Program-made: the position numbers and the translations under genes | Shown: one piece after another, positions 42,601 through 53,724 of the stretch | How positions within the stretch are numbered: position 1 is the stretch's first letter | Layout: every line of letters starts with the position of its first letter | Notes under the pieces: model-generated | What the model was told of the DNA's origin: nothing | Database searches by the model: none | What the model saw: the letters and a program-made list of their open reading frames with translations, nothing else | Assembly (NCBI RefSeq): GCF_030272615.1 | Contig: NC_081410.1 | Coordinates: forward strand, 291,151,957-291,215,956 | DNA from: Cryptomeria japonica | Lineage: Eukaryota > Streptophyta > Pinopsida > Cupressales > Cupressaceae | Length of the DNA: 64,000 nt | Reading direction: 5' to 3'

Positions 42601-43361
42601 TTAATTAAACAATATTTGTTTAATTATTTAAGTTCCCTTTATCTCTTTTACACTTAAGCTAACTTTAGGTTCATAATAATGAATTCTTTTATTAATTATT
42701 ATGTGCAAGCCTAGGTTTTCCTTTTTAGGGTTTCTTGACCTATTAGAGGTTAACTCTTTTCATTGTATTGTAAGGATTATCACATTACACATTTTGTGAA
42801 TATTGAGCTCTCATCTTTTTGAGCATATTTTCTGTGTATTGTTTTTTTTGTTATTTGCTTCCTTGCTTCTCCTTGTAACATGTTATTCAACTTGCAGATA
42901 TCTTTGGGCTCTTGTGGTGTTGTATTTCTCAACTCTCACACAAGCAACTGTCAGATTGTAGGAACAATTTAATTCAGATTTCCAATTCTTTCAACCCAAC
43001 AACAAATCTTACAAGTTCTTTAGATGGTCAAATTTTGGTAGTCTTGGATCAAATTTTGAAATTGGAGAAGGATAGGGATAGTATAATAAAGAGAGCAAAT
43101 GAGCTCCAAAATATTATTGGTCCTCGGTTAGATAATTTATTGTTTCATAAAACTAAATGTATTTTTAATATGCAGAGAGAGGATCCCACTACATCAAAAG
43201 AAATTGAGTATCATGCAAATCTCTTAAATGGATTCATCTTCATTCTCGATTCACTCAAGCAAGGTTGGAATATCTACTTTTCATTTTTGAAGAATATGTA
43301 TGCAGACATTATGAAACTTGTATTGAATTGGCTTACAATTATACTATACAAAATTCTTTGA
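39670..43361 (+). pseudogene. Element 3 ORF2, unknown protein of the same family
   Basis: It starts at ATG 39670 (MASSSLNIDTPLVVKIKYRP) and ends near 43361. It is broken by stops and several shifts. The N-terminal domain has AYIHCNIEEVGGYELSYIF, LNHIHRDFI-stop-LDQLYNI and HYDLCNVMLKQLMS, matching elements 1 and 2. The TAG after DFI replaces a Trp seen in element 1. The middle (40900-41350) is Lys/Glu-rich (KKKGIEREKKEELKKE and similar) and the C-terminal part forms coils. It ends with ANLLNGFIFILDSLKQGWNI, the signature also found in elements 1 and 5. A ~330-bp AT-rich stretch (42580-42900) interrupts the last third. Confidence 0.75.
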
Positions 43362-43530
43362 GGACACCTCACTTTGTCATTGATGCCAAAGGGGGTGAGG
43401 AATAAAGTGAAAAATGTATATAGTTCTTAGGGGGAGCATTTGACACATATGTACAGGTCCGGAGGTCAAGCAGATTCAGGGGCAGATTGGTGCTATCATA
43501 ATTTTTCACATGAGTGTTGCCATCAATGCC

Positions 43531-43542
43531 AAAGGGGGAGAT
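43531..43542 (+). other. Element 3 polypurine tract
   Basis: AAAGGGGGAGAT directly before the 3' LTR start TGTTAGC. Confidence 0.88.
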
Positions 43543-44506
43543 TGTTAGCAATTGACACTCATGTGGTAAGGGTTAATGGCTTTTAGGGTTGTCATTGATG
43601 GGAACTCTTCTGCAGGTGATTGGATATTGTTTGGGTTATCTGGCATCAACCGACATTCATTTCACTTTACCAAAATTCACTTTGCTTCACAACTAGCTAA
43701 GTCTTGATCCTAGTAGCTGATCTTGATAACGTGCATTTGGAACCCGGTATTGGATAGGACCCAACTAGGAGATTTTAAGGCCCCGGTCATTTATTTCATA
43801 GATTTTATAGTAATGTGTGAAGGCCGACATGATCATTGGGATTATGTTTGAGATTCATTATGTTTTGATAGCCAACAGGTTTATACTTTTTATTGAAGTC
43901 GACATGGTGGAAGATAGAAGGATATTTAAGGAGATCCTTTCAGCAATAGATCGAAGAAGTGGTGGAATGTGAATTTTTGGTTGTGAACTATTCGATGATT
44001 ATCGGTATACATTTTGGTCAGCAATTAGAATTGTCTGTGTATAGTTTCACATGCACAACATAACCGCTAGAAGAACAGCGCATCAACCAATCGGTAGAGC
44101 ATGAACCAGAACTTATCCAACATGGTCAGATGCATCTTATAAGTTCATTCTACTTTGTGATTACTTTGTAATGTTTTGTAATTCAGTGAGACTTCCCATT
44201 CAGTGTTTGAGCAGTGAACTCTAGGCGGTTGGGCTGATTGCATGTGCAATCCCCTACATGTAATATTTGTATACCTTGACCAAGTATATATATATATTGT
44301 GGGTATCAGCCCCACCATGGTTTTTCCCTTTGTAGGGTTTTCCACATATAATTATTGGTGTTATGGTGTTTCCTCTTTATGTTTTATTTGGTGTACACAC
44401 TTTAATTTTATTTACTGTTAACCAGGTAATAATCAATAAGTTCAAAACTATCATTACCGGTAGAACACTGATTCACCCCCCCTCTCAGTGTTCTTGGATT
44501 CCAACA
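43543..44506 (+). repeat. Element 3 3' LTR
   Basis: 964 bp, TGTTAGCAATTGACACTC to TTGGATTCCAACA. It aligns along its length with the 5' LTR. The hairpin GAACACTGA / TCAGTGTTC is at 44463-44493. Confidence 0.93.
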
Positions 44507-44511
44507 GAAAG
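44507..44511. repeat. Element 3 target duplication, right copy (GAAAG)
   Basis: Same five bases as 37164-37168. Confidence 0.9.
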
Positions 44512-44514
44512 GGG

Positions 44515-45659
44515 ATAATCCTTATCTGTTGATGATAATCCTTATCTGTTGATGCAAGGGATACTCAGGTCATCTTGGTCTCATTATACCTTTATGCTTG
44601 TATTCTCTTGCTAAATCAAAATCGATGTAAGAAATACTTAGGTAATCCTAGTGTAATTATACCTAGGTGCTTGTATTTTCTTAAAACATTTTAAAAGCTC
44701 AATGATACCTAGGTGCTTGTATTTTCTTAAAACATTTTAAAAGCTCAATGATGAAATAAAGCACTACAACAATATGTTGAAGAGATGAAAAAAATATTTA
44801 GATAGGTTTTGCATTTGATTTCATTATAAGTATTTTTATCATCCATTCATTAGGTTATCATTTTATCATTCAAGATCAACAGTTGTCAAAATTGTGATTG
44901 AGTATAATTGGGAAAAAAAATACATTTTGTATTAATCTCATCATTTTAGGATCTATTTAGTTTAATTTATTTTAGATCTTTTTCTCATCTTATCATTGCT
45001 ATTTAGAGTTTATTGAATTTATCATTTAAGATTGTTTAGGTTTATTTAGGTTCACTTATCATTATCCATTGTTTATATCAATCATCATCATATTCATAAA
45101 TTCACAATAGGATTTCATATAGTACATCATCATAAGAATTTCATAATATAACATTTCATACATCATTAAAAACCCATTTCATCATAAATTCATTTCTTCT
45201 CACATATGTATATACCATTATTCCATAACATTTTTATTATTATAACATCATTCATATATAGAAATCATTATAAGCATTTCATTAATTGTAATAAACCATC
45301 ATGACCATCATCATTTAGATCATAAGTACTACACATCTAACATCATGATAGCTATGCATGTAGAAAATATTATCATCAGAGTGAACATGTAAAGAATCAG
45401 AATATCATCATCTCATAGACCAATGTATATAACATCATGATAGAAATCAATCTAAGAAATGCATGTAAGTATCATTATCATCATTATATCATCAGAATAG
45501 CATACATGAAAATCAAATAAAAACCATATAGAGAGTCCATCAATGTTTGTCTGCATATCATCATAAAATGTCCAAGTATACAATGATATTTGAGTCATCA
45601 AATATACATAGTCTCAAATGATACAACGAAAACATGAAATCAAGTCTTAATCAACATCA
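44515..45659. other. AT-rich spacer with local tandem duplications
   Basis: No gene. A ~21-bp unit (ATAATCCTTATCTGTTGATG) is duplicated at 44515-44560. A ~52-bp unit (ATACCTAGGTGCTTGTATTT...) is duplicated at about 44650-44750. 44860-45620 is rich in CATCAT/ATCATC words. The right part may be the 3' untranslated region of the PMD gene on the minus strand. Confidence 0.5.
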
Positions 45660-46166
45660 AGTGACACTCCCTCCAGAGGCTATTGGCCTCTGATGATGTG
45701 TACTTGCCCCACCAGATGGTCCTGCCCCTCGATCTAAATCTTTCCGAGGTGGCCCCATAAGACCACCACTCTCTGTCTGTGCACATCTAGATGGATATTG
45801 GAAGAGACACAACTGCCCGCTCTTTGGCTTAGGTGAACAACACTCATATAACCCACGCTAGTGTGCTATCTCCTTCCCCGCATGCACCATCTCCCTAATG
45901 GTGTCACTATGAGTGCCTTGAGTCCGAACCTGCTCAACATGATCTAGAATACCCTCAAAGCTCAATGGAATTATCTTTCTCTATAGTGATGGACTTTACC
46001 TACTCAATAGTGGTATCTCTCTCTAGTGTCAGGGCCTAAATCTATGTTTGCATCTGTGCTACCTGTGCTTATAACTATGTAATCTGGGCTCTTTAAGTAG
46101 CAATATCATCTTGGGGCTACTGAATTTGTGGATCTTGTCCCCCTACTGCGTATTGTACTAGTTGTT
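45660..46166 (-). pseudogene. PMD gene, Gln-rich coiled-coil C-terminal piece
   Basis: On the minus strand the frame reads VQQLVQYAVGGQDPQIQ, then a heptad-like Gln-rich helix (AQVAQMQT, ALTLERDTTIE, SITIEKDNSIE). At least seven stops (mostly TAG, some TAA) sit where the pattern calls for Gln. Removing the solo LTR at 46172-47776 and one GTACC copy joins this in frame to the Gly-rich piece (DAPTQ then VQQLVQ). It is the C-terminal part of the plant mobile domain gene at 56009-56900. Confidence 0.65.
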
Positions 46167-46171
46167 GTACC
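46167..46171. repeat. Solo LTR target duplication, left copy (GTACC)
   Basis: GTACC here and at 47777-47781 flank the 1.6 kb insertion in the PMD gene. Confidence 0.8.
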
Positions 46172-47776
46172 TATAGCTTCGTGAATTGTACACCCCTAAT
46201 TAGGTGGTACAATTACATGCTTATGTTAGCACCCACCTTAGTGTGTTGCATTTTACATTCTTAATTCCCTTTAAGCATTTAATTAATTAATTAAATTAAA
46301 TCTAAAGTCTTCTTTTATCACTTCACACATTATAAAATTGGGTCCTTAATCCTAAGTGTGCCCCTTTTTATTTTATTATTTCAATTAATTAATTCATTCA
46401 AGCCCTAATTATGTACTATTTTGACCTTTAAGGCCTGATTTCACATATCTAAACATCTTGAATCATCACATAAAGTTGGGGATCACCTTATAATCATGAT
46501 ACCTTGCATGCCTAAAAATTTGGAAAAAAGTTGGTCAGACTGATGTGATTCACATTAGTCCCTACTTTTTCTCCTCAAATTTTGGAATCATGTTTGGGCA
46601 GTATTATAATGTTTAAACCCGACTTGATGTGAAATTATATCATTTCTAGGTCAGCTTATGATAAAAAACAAAGTTAGGGTTTCATACATATAGCCTTTTC
46701 TTTCCTCATTTGAAGGATCCATCTACAAACAATTGAAGGAGCCCCTTATGAAGTGAATCCTAGCAAATCAAGCATCTATCAAGTCTTCATCAATAGTTTT
46801 CATCATCAATTGAAGCTTTAGAGATATTGAAGAATAATAAGGAGATCACTGACTGTTGATTGGCTTGTACCTCTCCCTTAGGGTTTGGTACGATTTCATG
46901 TGATTTTCATATCTCTATGTGAGTTTTACAATACTTGTTTTCATATTTACGTTCATGCTTTAGATCCATTATTGCATTTGTGAAATTAATCATTTGCATT
47001 TACTTAGGGTTTTATGCTCAAATCGAAGGATATAACTCAAATTCTAGCATTTCAACACATTTAGGATTTTATATATACATAAGGTTCTTGCACACACATT
47101 TTCAATACATTATTGGCTATGTGTGGAGGTGGAAATCACCAAAATGAGGGGTTTGACTAAGGCAAAACCCTTTATAGCCACCCATACACCATTTTTGAGC
47201 TTGCATGCACATCTGTAGGATTTTGACAGAGCTACAGACTATTTGGGAAGGAAAAAATCACAAGCATAGTCCCAGACCCAAAAGAAGGCCGTAGATCACT
47301 AGGATAAAGGTGCCCAACGCCTTGGTCCTCTGACTTTTCAGGCTTCATTTGGTAATTCAGCCATTCAGTGTCTCATACAACATAGTCCAAAAGTATAGGT
47401 CAGCAAAGTGATAGGGACCAAGGCACCCAATGTCTTGGTCCAGCTCATTTTAGCTTAGTTTCTGATATCAAGTTCCTATTTGAATTGCATTTCCAGTATT
47501 GTGGTTTATATCTTAGTTTTAGTTATGCATTTATCTATTATTTTAGTCTATATCATCACTTTCATTCATCTCTCTAACTTAGTTCATCATTATTGCACAA
47601 TTAGGTCACTTCTCTTTCATAGTAGTGAAGGAATAGAAATCCCAAGAGTATTCCTTGACTCTCTTCCACAAGAAGTAGTCAAATTGAATCATCTCCTTAG
47701 GAGCTTTTGTATTCCAATGTGTGGAGGAAAGTGGGGTTAGGTCCCAAACTAGTTGATTCCATTTTTCACCATCACA
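46172..47776. mobile_element. Probable solo LTR in the PMD gene
   Basis: A 1605-bp insertion with exact GTACC flanks. The plus strand begins TATAGCTTCG and ends CACCATCACA. That fits a TG...CA LTR whose first TG has become TA by one transition. It has no internal coding region. It contains two palindromic phrases of the GGACCAAGGCACCCA...CTTGGTCC type (47320-47450), like those in the element 4 LTR, so it may belong to a related Ty3 lineage. Small ORFs inside it are not credible. Confidence 0.7.
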
Positions 47777-48407
47777 GTACCTGTGTTGGGGCATCCACCT
47801 GCTATACCCTGACCACCCTCCACCTAATAAGTGGCACATCATCCTTTGAGCCATAACCCCCATAGCCCCCTGCACCACTAATATCCCGTATAATCCCCAA
47901 GGGACCAACTCTGCCCTCTCCATCCTAGCCTGCAATTGTACCTCCTCCTTGACCACTATCCCTACCTCCATCCCTCCCTATAGCTCTATCTCCTCCTCTC
48001 CCACCATCTCTCCCTCTTGCATCTCTGCCTCCATCCTAGCCACCCATCACCAATAAAGGTCCTCTCAGCCTAGCTCCAAAAGGTCCACCATGAGCCTATC
48101 CTCTACCCCTACCTCTCCTCCCTTTCCTCCACCATCATCCCCACCCTCTCCATCACCACCTCGACCAGTGCATCACTGCCTTGTCTATCATGGCTCCCCA
48201 TCCTCATCATCATCACTAGAACTAGATGGTGGCTCTGCCAAATCTGTCAGTCTAGGGAACGGGTGCTCTACAAAATATTGAGCATAATCATCTGTCATCC
48301 CTGCATCTAGTGGATGTGGCTATAAATCATACACAACATGTAGCATAGGAATGAACTCAACATAGGCAATAAAAAAAAAAAGATGACCCCCACTCTGCTC
48401 TATTGTT
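47777..48407 (-). pseudogene. PMD gene, acidic and Gly/Arg-rich tail
   Basis: Minus-strand pieces read YVEFIPMLHVVYDL, AGMTDDYAQYFVEHPFPRL and SSSSDDDEDGEP (48330-48190). A Gly/Arg/Asp-rich tail follows (DGGRDARGRDGGRGGDRAI, 48030-47950; GAGGYGGYGSKDDVPLIRW, 47890-47820). Frames change several times; an 11-base A run at 48371-48381 is one likely slip point. It lies between element 4 and the solo LTR. Together with 56009-56900 it forms one PMD-type gene. Confidence 0.6.
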
Positions 48408-48412
48408 ATATG
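48408..48412. repeat. Element 4 target duplication, left copy (ATATG)
   Basis: ATATG precedes the LTR start TGTAAAGCGG and recurs at 56009-56013. Confidence 0.92.
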
Positions 48413-49521
48413 TGTAAAGCGGAAAAAATCGAACCCTAGTTGTTCTCCCCTCCCCAACTCCAAGGAGAGAGAAGGGAGGTCACTAGGGTTGATGGTTTTC
48501 ACTTAGGAGAGACTTTACATTCAAAAGAGGGGTTGAAACCCACAAGATCCAATCCCACACAATGCAGGATTGGATTCTAAATGAGTTTCAAGGGTTAGGA
48601 CATCAAGGATACCCTCTTTTGTAAAGAATGTCGATGGAATGATTGAACTAGGAATGTATGTAGAAGCAAGAAAGATTCACTTATAAATAGAGATAGGGAT
48701 ACGGGATGGAGCAGCGGACCTGGAATTAGCAGTAAAATGTTGAGACGGTGTTGTTCTGCAAATTTGAGCGAAAGTTGACGGGACGATGGCGCCCGGAGTG
48801 CACACGGTCCTCCGAAAAATCCGCGAAACGAAGGGGGGTCTGTTCGTCTCTGCACAAGGATTCTAGATCTTCAATTACAGCCGCGTACCTGCAACATGCG
48901 AAGGTGTAATGTATGTTGTATGTTGTATGTTGTATGTGATCTCCTCTTCAATGGTTGAATCCTTGTCTTGAATGCAACACCTAAGCTTGAATGGAGACTT
49001 AGAATACTCAATTGCTTGATGGAATGCTTGAATGCTTGAATGTTTGAATGTTTGAATATCGCTTTCGCGCCTTGCTCTTGCTTCTTTCCTTTTTCTCTTC
49101 TCCCCCTCCTTTTAGGAGAGGAAAAGTAGTTTATATACTTGTCGATTAGGGTTGAGAGACTGATTTTTCTGACCTTAGGCCGACCTAGAAACATTATTTT
49201 CCAGTTTGCAAACTTCAAGACCCGATGCCCAAAAGGAGAAGGGGCCCAAAATAGGGCCAGGGACCAGGGCACTGGGCGCCATGGTCCTGGGGGACTAGGG
49301 CACTGGGCACCCTAGAACTGAAGGACCATGGCGCTGGGCACCATGGTCCCACCTCTCGGGACAACAGGGTGCAAGGAGGGATCATGCCAAGGTGCAGAAA
49401 AATGCAGTTTCTGATGTCACAAGCAGGTTTCGGGGTCTCCATTCAGGTTTAACATTGCATCTCCATCGTGAAGACCCAAATGCAATCAAAATTGCAAGTG
49501 TCGCAATTTTAGGATGCTACA
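48413..49521 (-). repeat. Element 4 3' LTR
   Basis: 1109 bp, plus-strand borders TGTAAAGCGG and GGATGCTACA. It contains an 8-bp tandem run (GTATGTTG, 48905-48940), a GCTTGAAT/GTTTGAAT run (49015-49060) and three palindromic units GGACCA.GGCRCTGGGCRCC (49256-49352). Short ORFs here on the minus strand arise from these repeats. Confidence 0.93.
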
Positions 49522-49536
49522 TTTAGCCCCCACTTT
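49522..49536 (-). other. Element 4 polypurine tract
   Basis: Minus strand AAAGTGGGGGCTAAA, directly adjoining the 3' LTR start TGTAGCATCC. A typical Ty3 polypurine tract. Confidence 0.88.
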
Positions 49537-50273
49537 AGCGGGAGTATAAGCGTACGCTCATACTTCCGGTAAAGTACAAGGAAACAACATTGAAAGACTT
49601 TCACCACGTCAAGGAGGCAAGATACTCCAAGCCCCCAGTGGACTAAGGATCTTATGACTTTGATTGACAAAGTAAAGGGGAAGATCACAAGGGAGAACCA
49701 TGACTGCCAGTAGTAAGGTTCCCTCACTATGAGTCATGCAAGAAAAATACCAAAAATTTTCAAGGCAAAGCTAAGTTCGCCAAGAAATTTTCAAGTATCT
49801 TGAAGAGATATGAACGGGGTGTATGCCCCCCTATGTTAAAGCGATCGCACATGCCTCATTGGGGGTGATTGCTTTAAGGTAGTGATACATATAAGAAATG
49901 AGAAGGGAAAGGAGCACGTTATCACAAGGATTTAGCCCCCAAGTGTGAGATAAGCCCAAGGATAATAAACACAACACACAAAGCACAAGGTGACTTCACT
50001 TTCCTCGGGGTCAGTATGCTGTATGATAATTCATGTATATCATATGTATGTATGCATAATTGTTCTTCATTCCCCAATCAAGGAAGGTCACCTAGAAGAA
50101 GGGAACACGTGTCTTTTGAGTCAACATGAGAGAGACCAAAAGAGATCTCAATGTTTTGCATCATCCTCAAGTAGACAACACTAAGGACAACAAATAAAAG
50201 AATGAGAATAACACATAGAAGAAGTAACAAAAGAGATCAAGAGAGGAGGAGAGAGTCTGCTATGCTAATGAAA
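49537..50273 (-). other. 3' untranslated part of element 4
   Basis: No coding frame between the end of the gag ORF (50274) and the polypurine tract. In an autonomous Ty3 element RT and integrase would lie between protease and here, and they are absent. Confidence 0.6.
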
Positions 50274-53200
50274 CTAGTCTAGCAAGTCATCTACCCCCCG
50301 ATCTTGCTGATCAATATTTCTGGAAGGTAGGAAACACGCTAGAGGGGGAACATCCAACACAACAGATGGAGCTATCACAAGATCCAAACAAGGGCTATGT
50401 TCATGTTCCAAGCCACGTTGTTCTTGTCTAGGAGCTAGGATAAGTGCTTTAGAAAATTCGTTAGATAAATGGTTATCAACATCAACATATTCATATTCAC
50501 TATCAGAATGAACAGGAGTAACATCTTCATCATGAATAATATTTTCATCATGAATAACATTTTCATCTATATCATCATCAAGATTTATAAAAATAGGATT
50601 TTTAACTCGCACAGGATCAAGACCATCATGCATCTTATGTTTAGGAGATTTTGGCTCAATTTTCGGCTGAGGAGAAAATGGAATAATACTAGCTGAAGGT
50701 GTTTTTAGGGATTGCAAAGTTTGAGAAGTAGCTCCCTAAGCTCTAAGACGACGCTTTCGTTGGCGTTCACATCCAGAACGATTTCATCTAGTCTTAGTAG
50801 GAAGTTGAGAAGAGTGAGGAGGAGGAATGTTCTCATCCTTATCACTTGGGTGTTTAGGTTGTGGTCTCTTAGGTTGAATAATAGGAGAAGAGGAAGGTCT
50901 CTTCTCTCCATAAGAGGAAGGAGGAGGAACTGCTCCATATAAAGGAGGAATATTTGGTTTAGGAAGGAGACCAAGTCCATCATGACGAGGAGGTATAGGT
51001 CTACCTTTAGAAAATTTATTAGTCATAGACATAGTCACATTCATAGGGATGGGTTGGGAATTTTCTTGAGGAAAGACATTAGTTTTATCTTTCAAAGGAA
51101 GGACTTCCTTCTCAAGAATGATAGGAATATCAAGTTTGGGTGTTCTAGGTTCACTTAGAGATAGGATCATATCTTTTTTCCACTTTTGATAAGATTTGAA
51201 AAGATGATCACTCCACGGTGGAAGGGATTGGAATTGTTTAGGGCAAAAATAATCAATAGGAACGCTAGGAGTTCTTTCAGCTGGTTTAAAGAGGCTATGA
51301 TTGATAGTAACAATTTCACCATTATGGGGAAATTTCAAACACTTGTGAATAGGAGAAGCAATAGCTTTCATGGAAGATAGCCAAGGATAGCCTAGCTTCA
51401 CACGAAATTGTTCAGATGATGGAATAATAGCAAAGTCTACATCAAGGTACGTGTTATGGACCCCAATAGGTAATGTAATAGAACCAATTGTAGGAGAAGA
51501 AAATGCATCAAATAGTTTCACAACCACATTTGTTTCATCATAGATCACTTGATTCAATTGCAAAGTAAAAAGAAATTCTTCAGTAATGACATTAACCATA
51601 CAAGAAGGATCAATAAGCACTCCACGGAAAGGTGTATTCTTAACTTTTGTAACTATATATAAAGGACCATCAGGTGCCCTGATAGTTTCACTGGAATCAA
51701 ATGTGATGGAAGGTTCTTTAGGGATTTTCTGCTGCTCTACAAAGTTAATCACATTCGGAGTCATAGACACAAGATCATCAGGTGAGACAGAGGAATCATT
51801 AGTATCAATCACATTAGAGGTATGAGAATGTAATGGATCAGTAAAAATCTTAAGATTTTGGTTAGGAGGAGCTACAGATGTGTTGCCTTTATCATTCACA
51901 CCAGAAACAGAGATAGTATTATTATCAATCAAGTCTTGAATTTTACCCTTTAAAGCAAAACATTTTTCAGTATCATGCCCAGGTTGACGATGAAATTGAC
52001 AAAAAGATTTGTTATCAAAATAGGGTGAATTCATCTTTGCAGGATCTATTTGCCTTATAAGAGGAAGAGTAAGCACATTTTGTTCCAATAACTTATTCAT
52101 AATACTATGCAATGATTCATTCAAAGGAGTAAACTTTCTTTCTTTCTTGAAAAACTTAGAAATAGGAGGCACACCTGATGCTGCATTCACATTGTTGTTG
52201 ATGATGTTTTCATTGAATTTAATTGACTCTCCGTTTGGTTTAAACTTCCCAAATGGTTGTTGACTACTATCACCCTTATCACTCGGAGCCATAGGATTTG
52301 CTTGTTCCATTTGACTCATAGTCAGTTGATAATTGTGAAGAGTTGCGCACAACTGTTGGAAAGAAGTAAACTCAGAAAACAAAAGTTTTTCTCTAATATA
52401 TTTTTGTAAATTAGAAATAAAGATTCTTTGAATATCATTGTCAGGTACTGGAAAAGAAATTTGAGCATACAAATGCTTATATCTACCAATGAAATCAGTC
52501 ACTTTTTCTTTAACACCTTGTTTACAATGCATTAAATCAATCAAAGTAACTTTAGGACTTATATTGTTTTGAAATTGTTGAATAAAAGCATTTGCAAGTT
52601 GTTCGAAAGAAGAAATAGAATAAGAAGGCAATGAGCAATACCATTGTAGGGATTTATCTCTTAATGTTCTAGTAAACAGTTTTGCAAGCAACCTTTGGTC
52701 ATAAGCAAAATCGGTACATATTGCTTGAAATGTCTTAACATGTGTTAGAGGATCACCCTTACCATTATAAAGCTCCAAATGCGGAATTTCAACATGTTTA
52801 GGGGGGATAGCTCGAACAATGTCAAGAGAAAGTGGGCTCGCAACATCAAATGTGGGCACACTAAACTTAGATTGATTCATAGAGGCAATTTGTTGCTGTA
52901 AAGAAGAGACAGTTTGTGCAAGATTGTTAATGGTCACTTCAGTCGAAGAGTTCATATTAGATGTGTTAGATTGTGATGGAGGTATTATGTTATTGAAAGA
53001 AGGTATTGATTGAGAGTAAGGTGGTGGGACACTATGATAGTTAGTCATAGGAGATGATTGGAGAGGAGGAACACTACAAGGAGGAATGGAATGGTTAAAT
53101 GAATTGCCCCCTTGCGTCATGTTCGTTTGTGGAGATATAACAGGAACACTCATTGAAGGAATGAGTGAAGAAGTTGGATTGAATGAAGGAAGAGGGATTT

Positions 53201-53724
53201 CCCCCATGACTAGTGATCATAGGAGGAATGTCTTGTATTGAAGTAGTCATTATGTTTGATGTAAAATTAGGTATACTAGCAATAGGAGTTGTCAAAGGAA
53301 TAGAATGATTGACTTGAGTAGGAGGTTGTGTATAACCTAAAGTTTCGGCACAACTCTTCATAGGCATCACATTCAAATCCACAATGTGTGCAATACCACA
53401 CAAAATATCAATTCCATTCTTATCACTTTGAACCATATGTTTTAGATCCTCAATTAAGGAAAGAGCTTCACTATCAAGGTATTCTTGAGACATCCATTGT
53501 CGAAAATCATCAAATTGGTTATCCAATTTCAAAAGTTGTTCTACAGAAACCTCATGGAGAGCTTCTTCATCATTAAGAGGATTAGAGGAATTACCCATGT
53601 CCTCGTTAAAAAGGCCATTCAAATTAGGTTCCATCTCCTCAGTAATTAAACCTTGGAAAGACTTAATTCTAAGGCTTCGTCTAACGGGAATAGTGTAAGT
53701 AGGGCTTATTGTTGTAAAAATCAT
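50274..53724 (-). CDS. gag: Element 4 Gag-protease-like polyprotein, nearly intact
   Basis: ATG 53724 opens a frame of about 1150 codons to TAG 50274. It is interrupted only by a one-base shift in a five-G run at 53201-53205, TGA 50784-50786 (reads as Arg by CGA-to-TGA) and a TAG near 50739. The uninterrupted central part is 807 codons (53207-50784). In that part, residues 1-100 are Pro/Ser-rich and 155-305 are the retrotransposon gag domain (LQWYCSLPSYSISSFEQLAN). Residues 403-428 are the knuckle-like FCQFHRQPGHDTEKC. Residues 520-640 are a retropepsin-like domain whose active-site loop reads LIDPSCMVNVI instead of D-T/S/G-G. The C-terminal extension is basic, then acidic (INLDDDIDENV). It would form particles and bind RNA; protease activity is doubtful. 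Confidence 0.85.

Larger units (their letters stand above)
37169..44506 (+). mobile_element. Element 3: two-ORF non-autonomous LTR retrotransposon, complete length
   Basis: 7338 bp with LTRs 37169-38142 and 43543-44506 and the duplication GAAAG on both sides. The primer site TGGTATAAGAGCC (one base off the initiator-Met site) follows the 5' LTR by two bases. The polypurine AAAGGGGGAGAT directly precedes the 3' LTR. It carries ORF1 then ORF2 on the plus strand and no RT or integrase. It is not interrupted by other elements, so it gives the clearest view of the family layout. Confidence 0.92.

Noticed and set aside
44860-45620. CRISPR-like or satellite array of CATCAT words
   Set aside because: No fixed repeat/spacer pattern; simple AT-rich sequence in a plant nuclear setting.
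48871-49272. Minus-strand ORFs inside the LTRs of element 4 (also 55220-55705 and 49215-49442)
   Set aside because: They cover tandem GCTTGAAT, GTATGTTG and GGACCA repeats, occur in both LTRs with different breaks, and have no domain.
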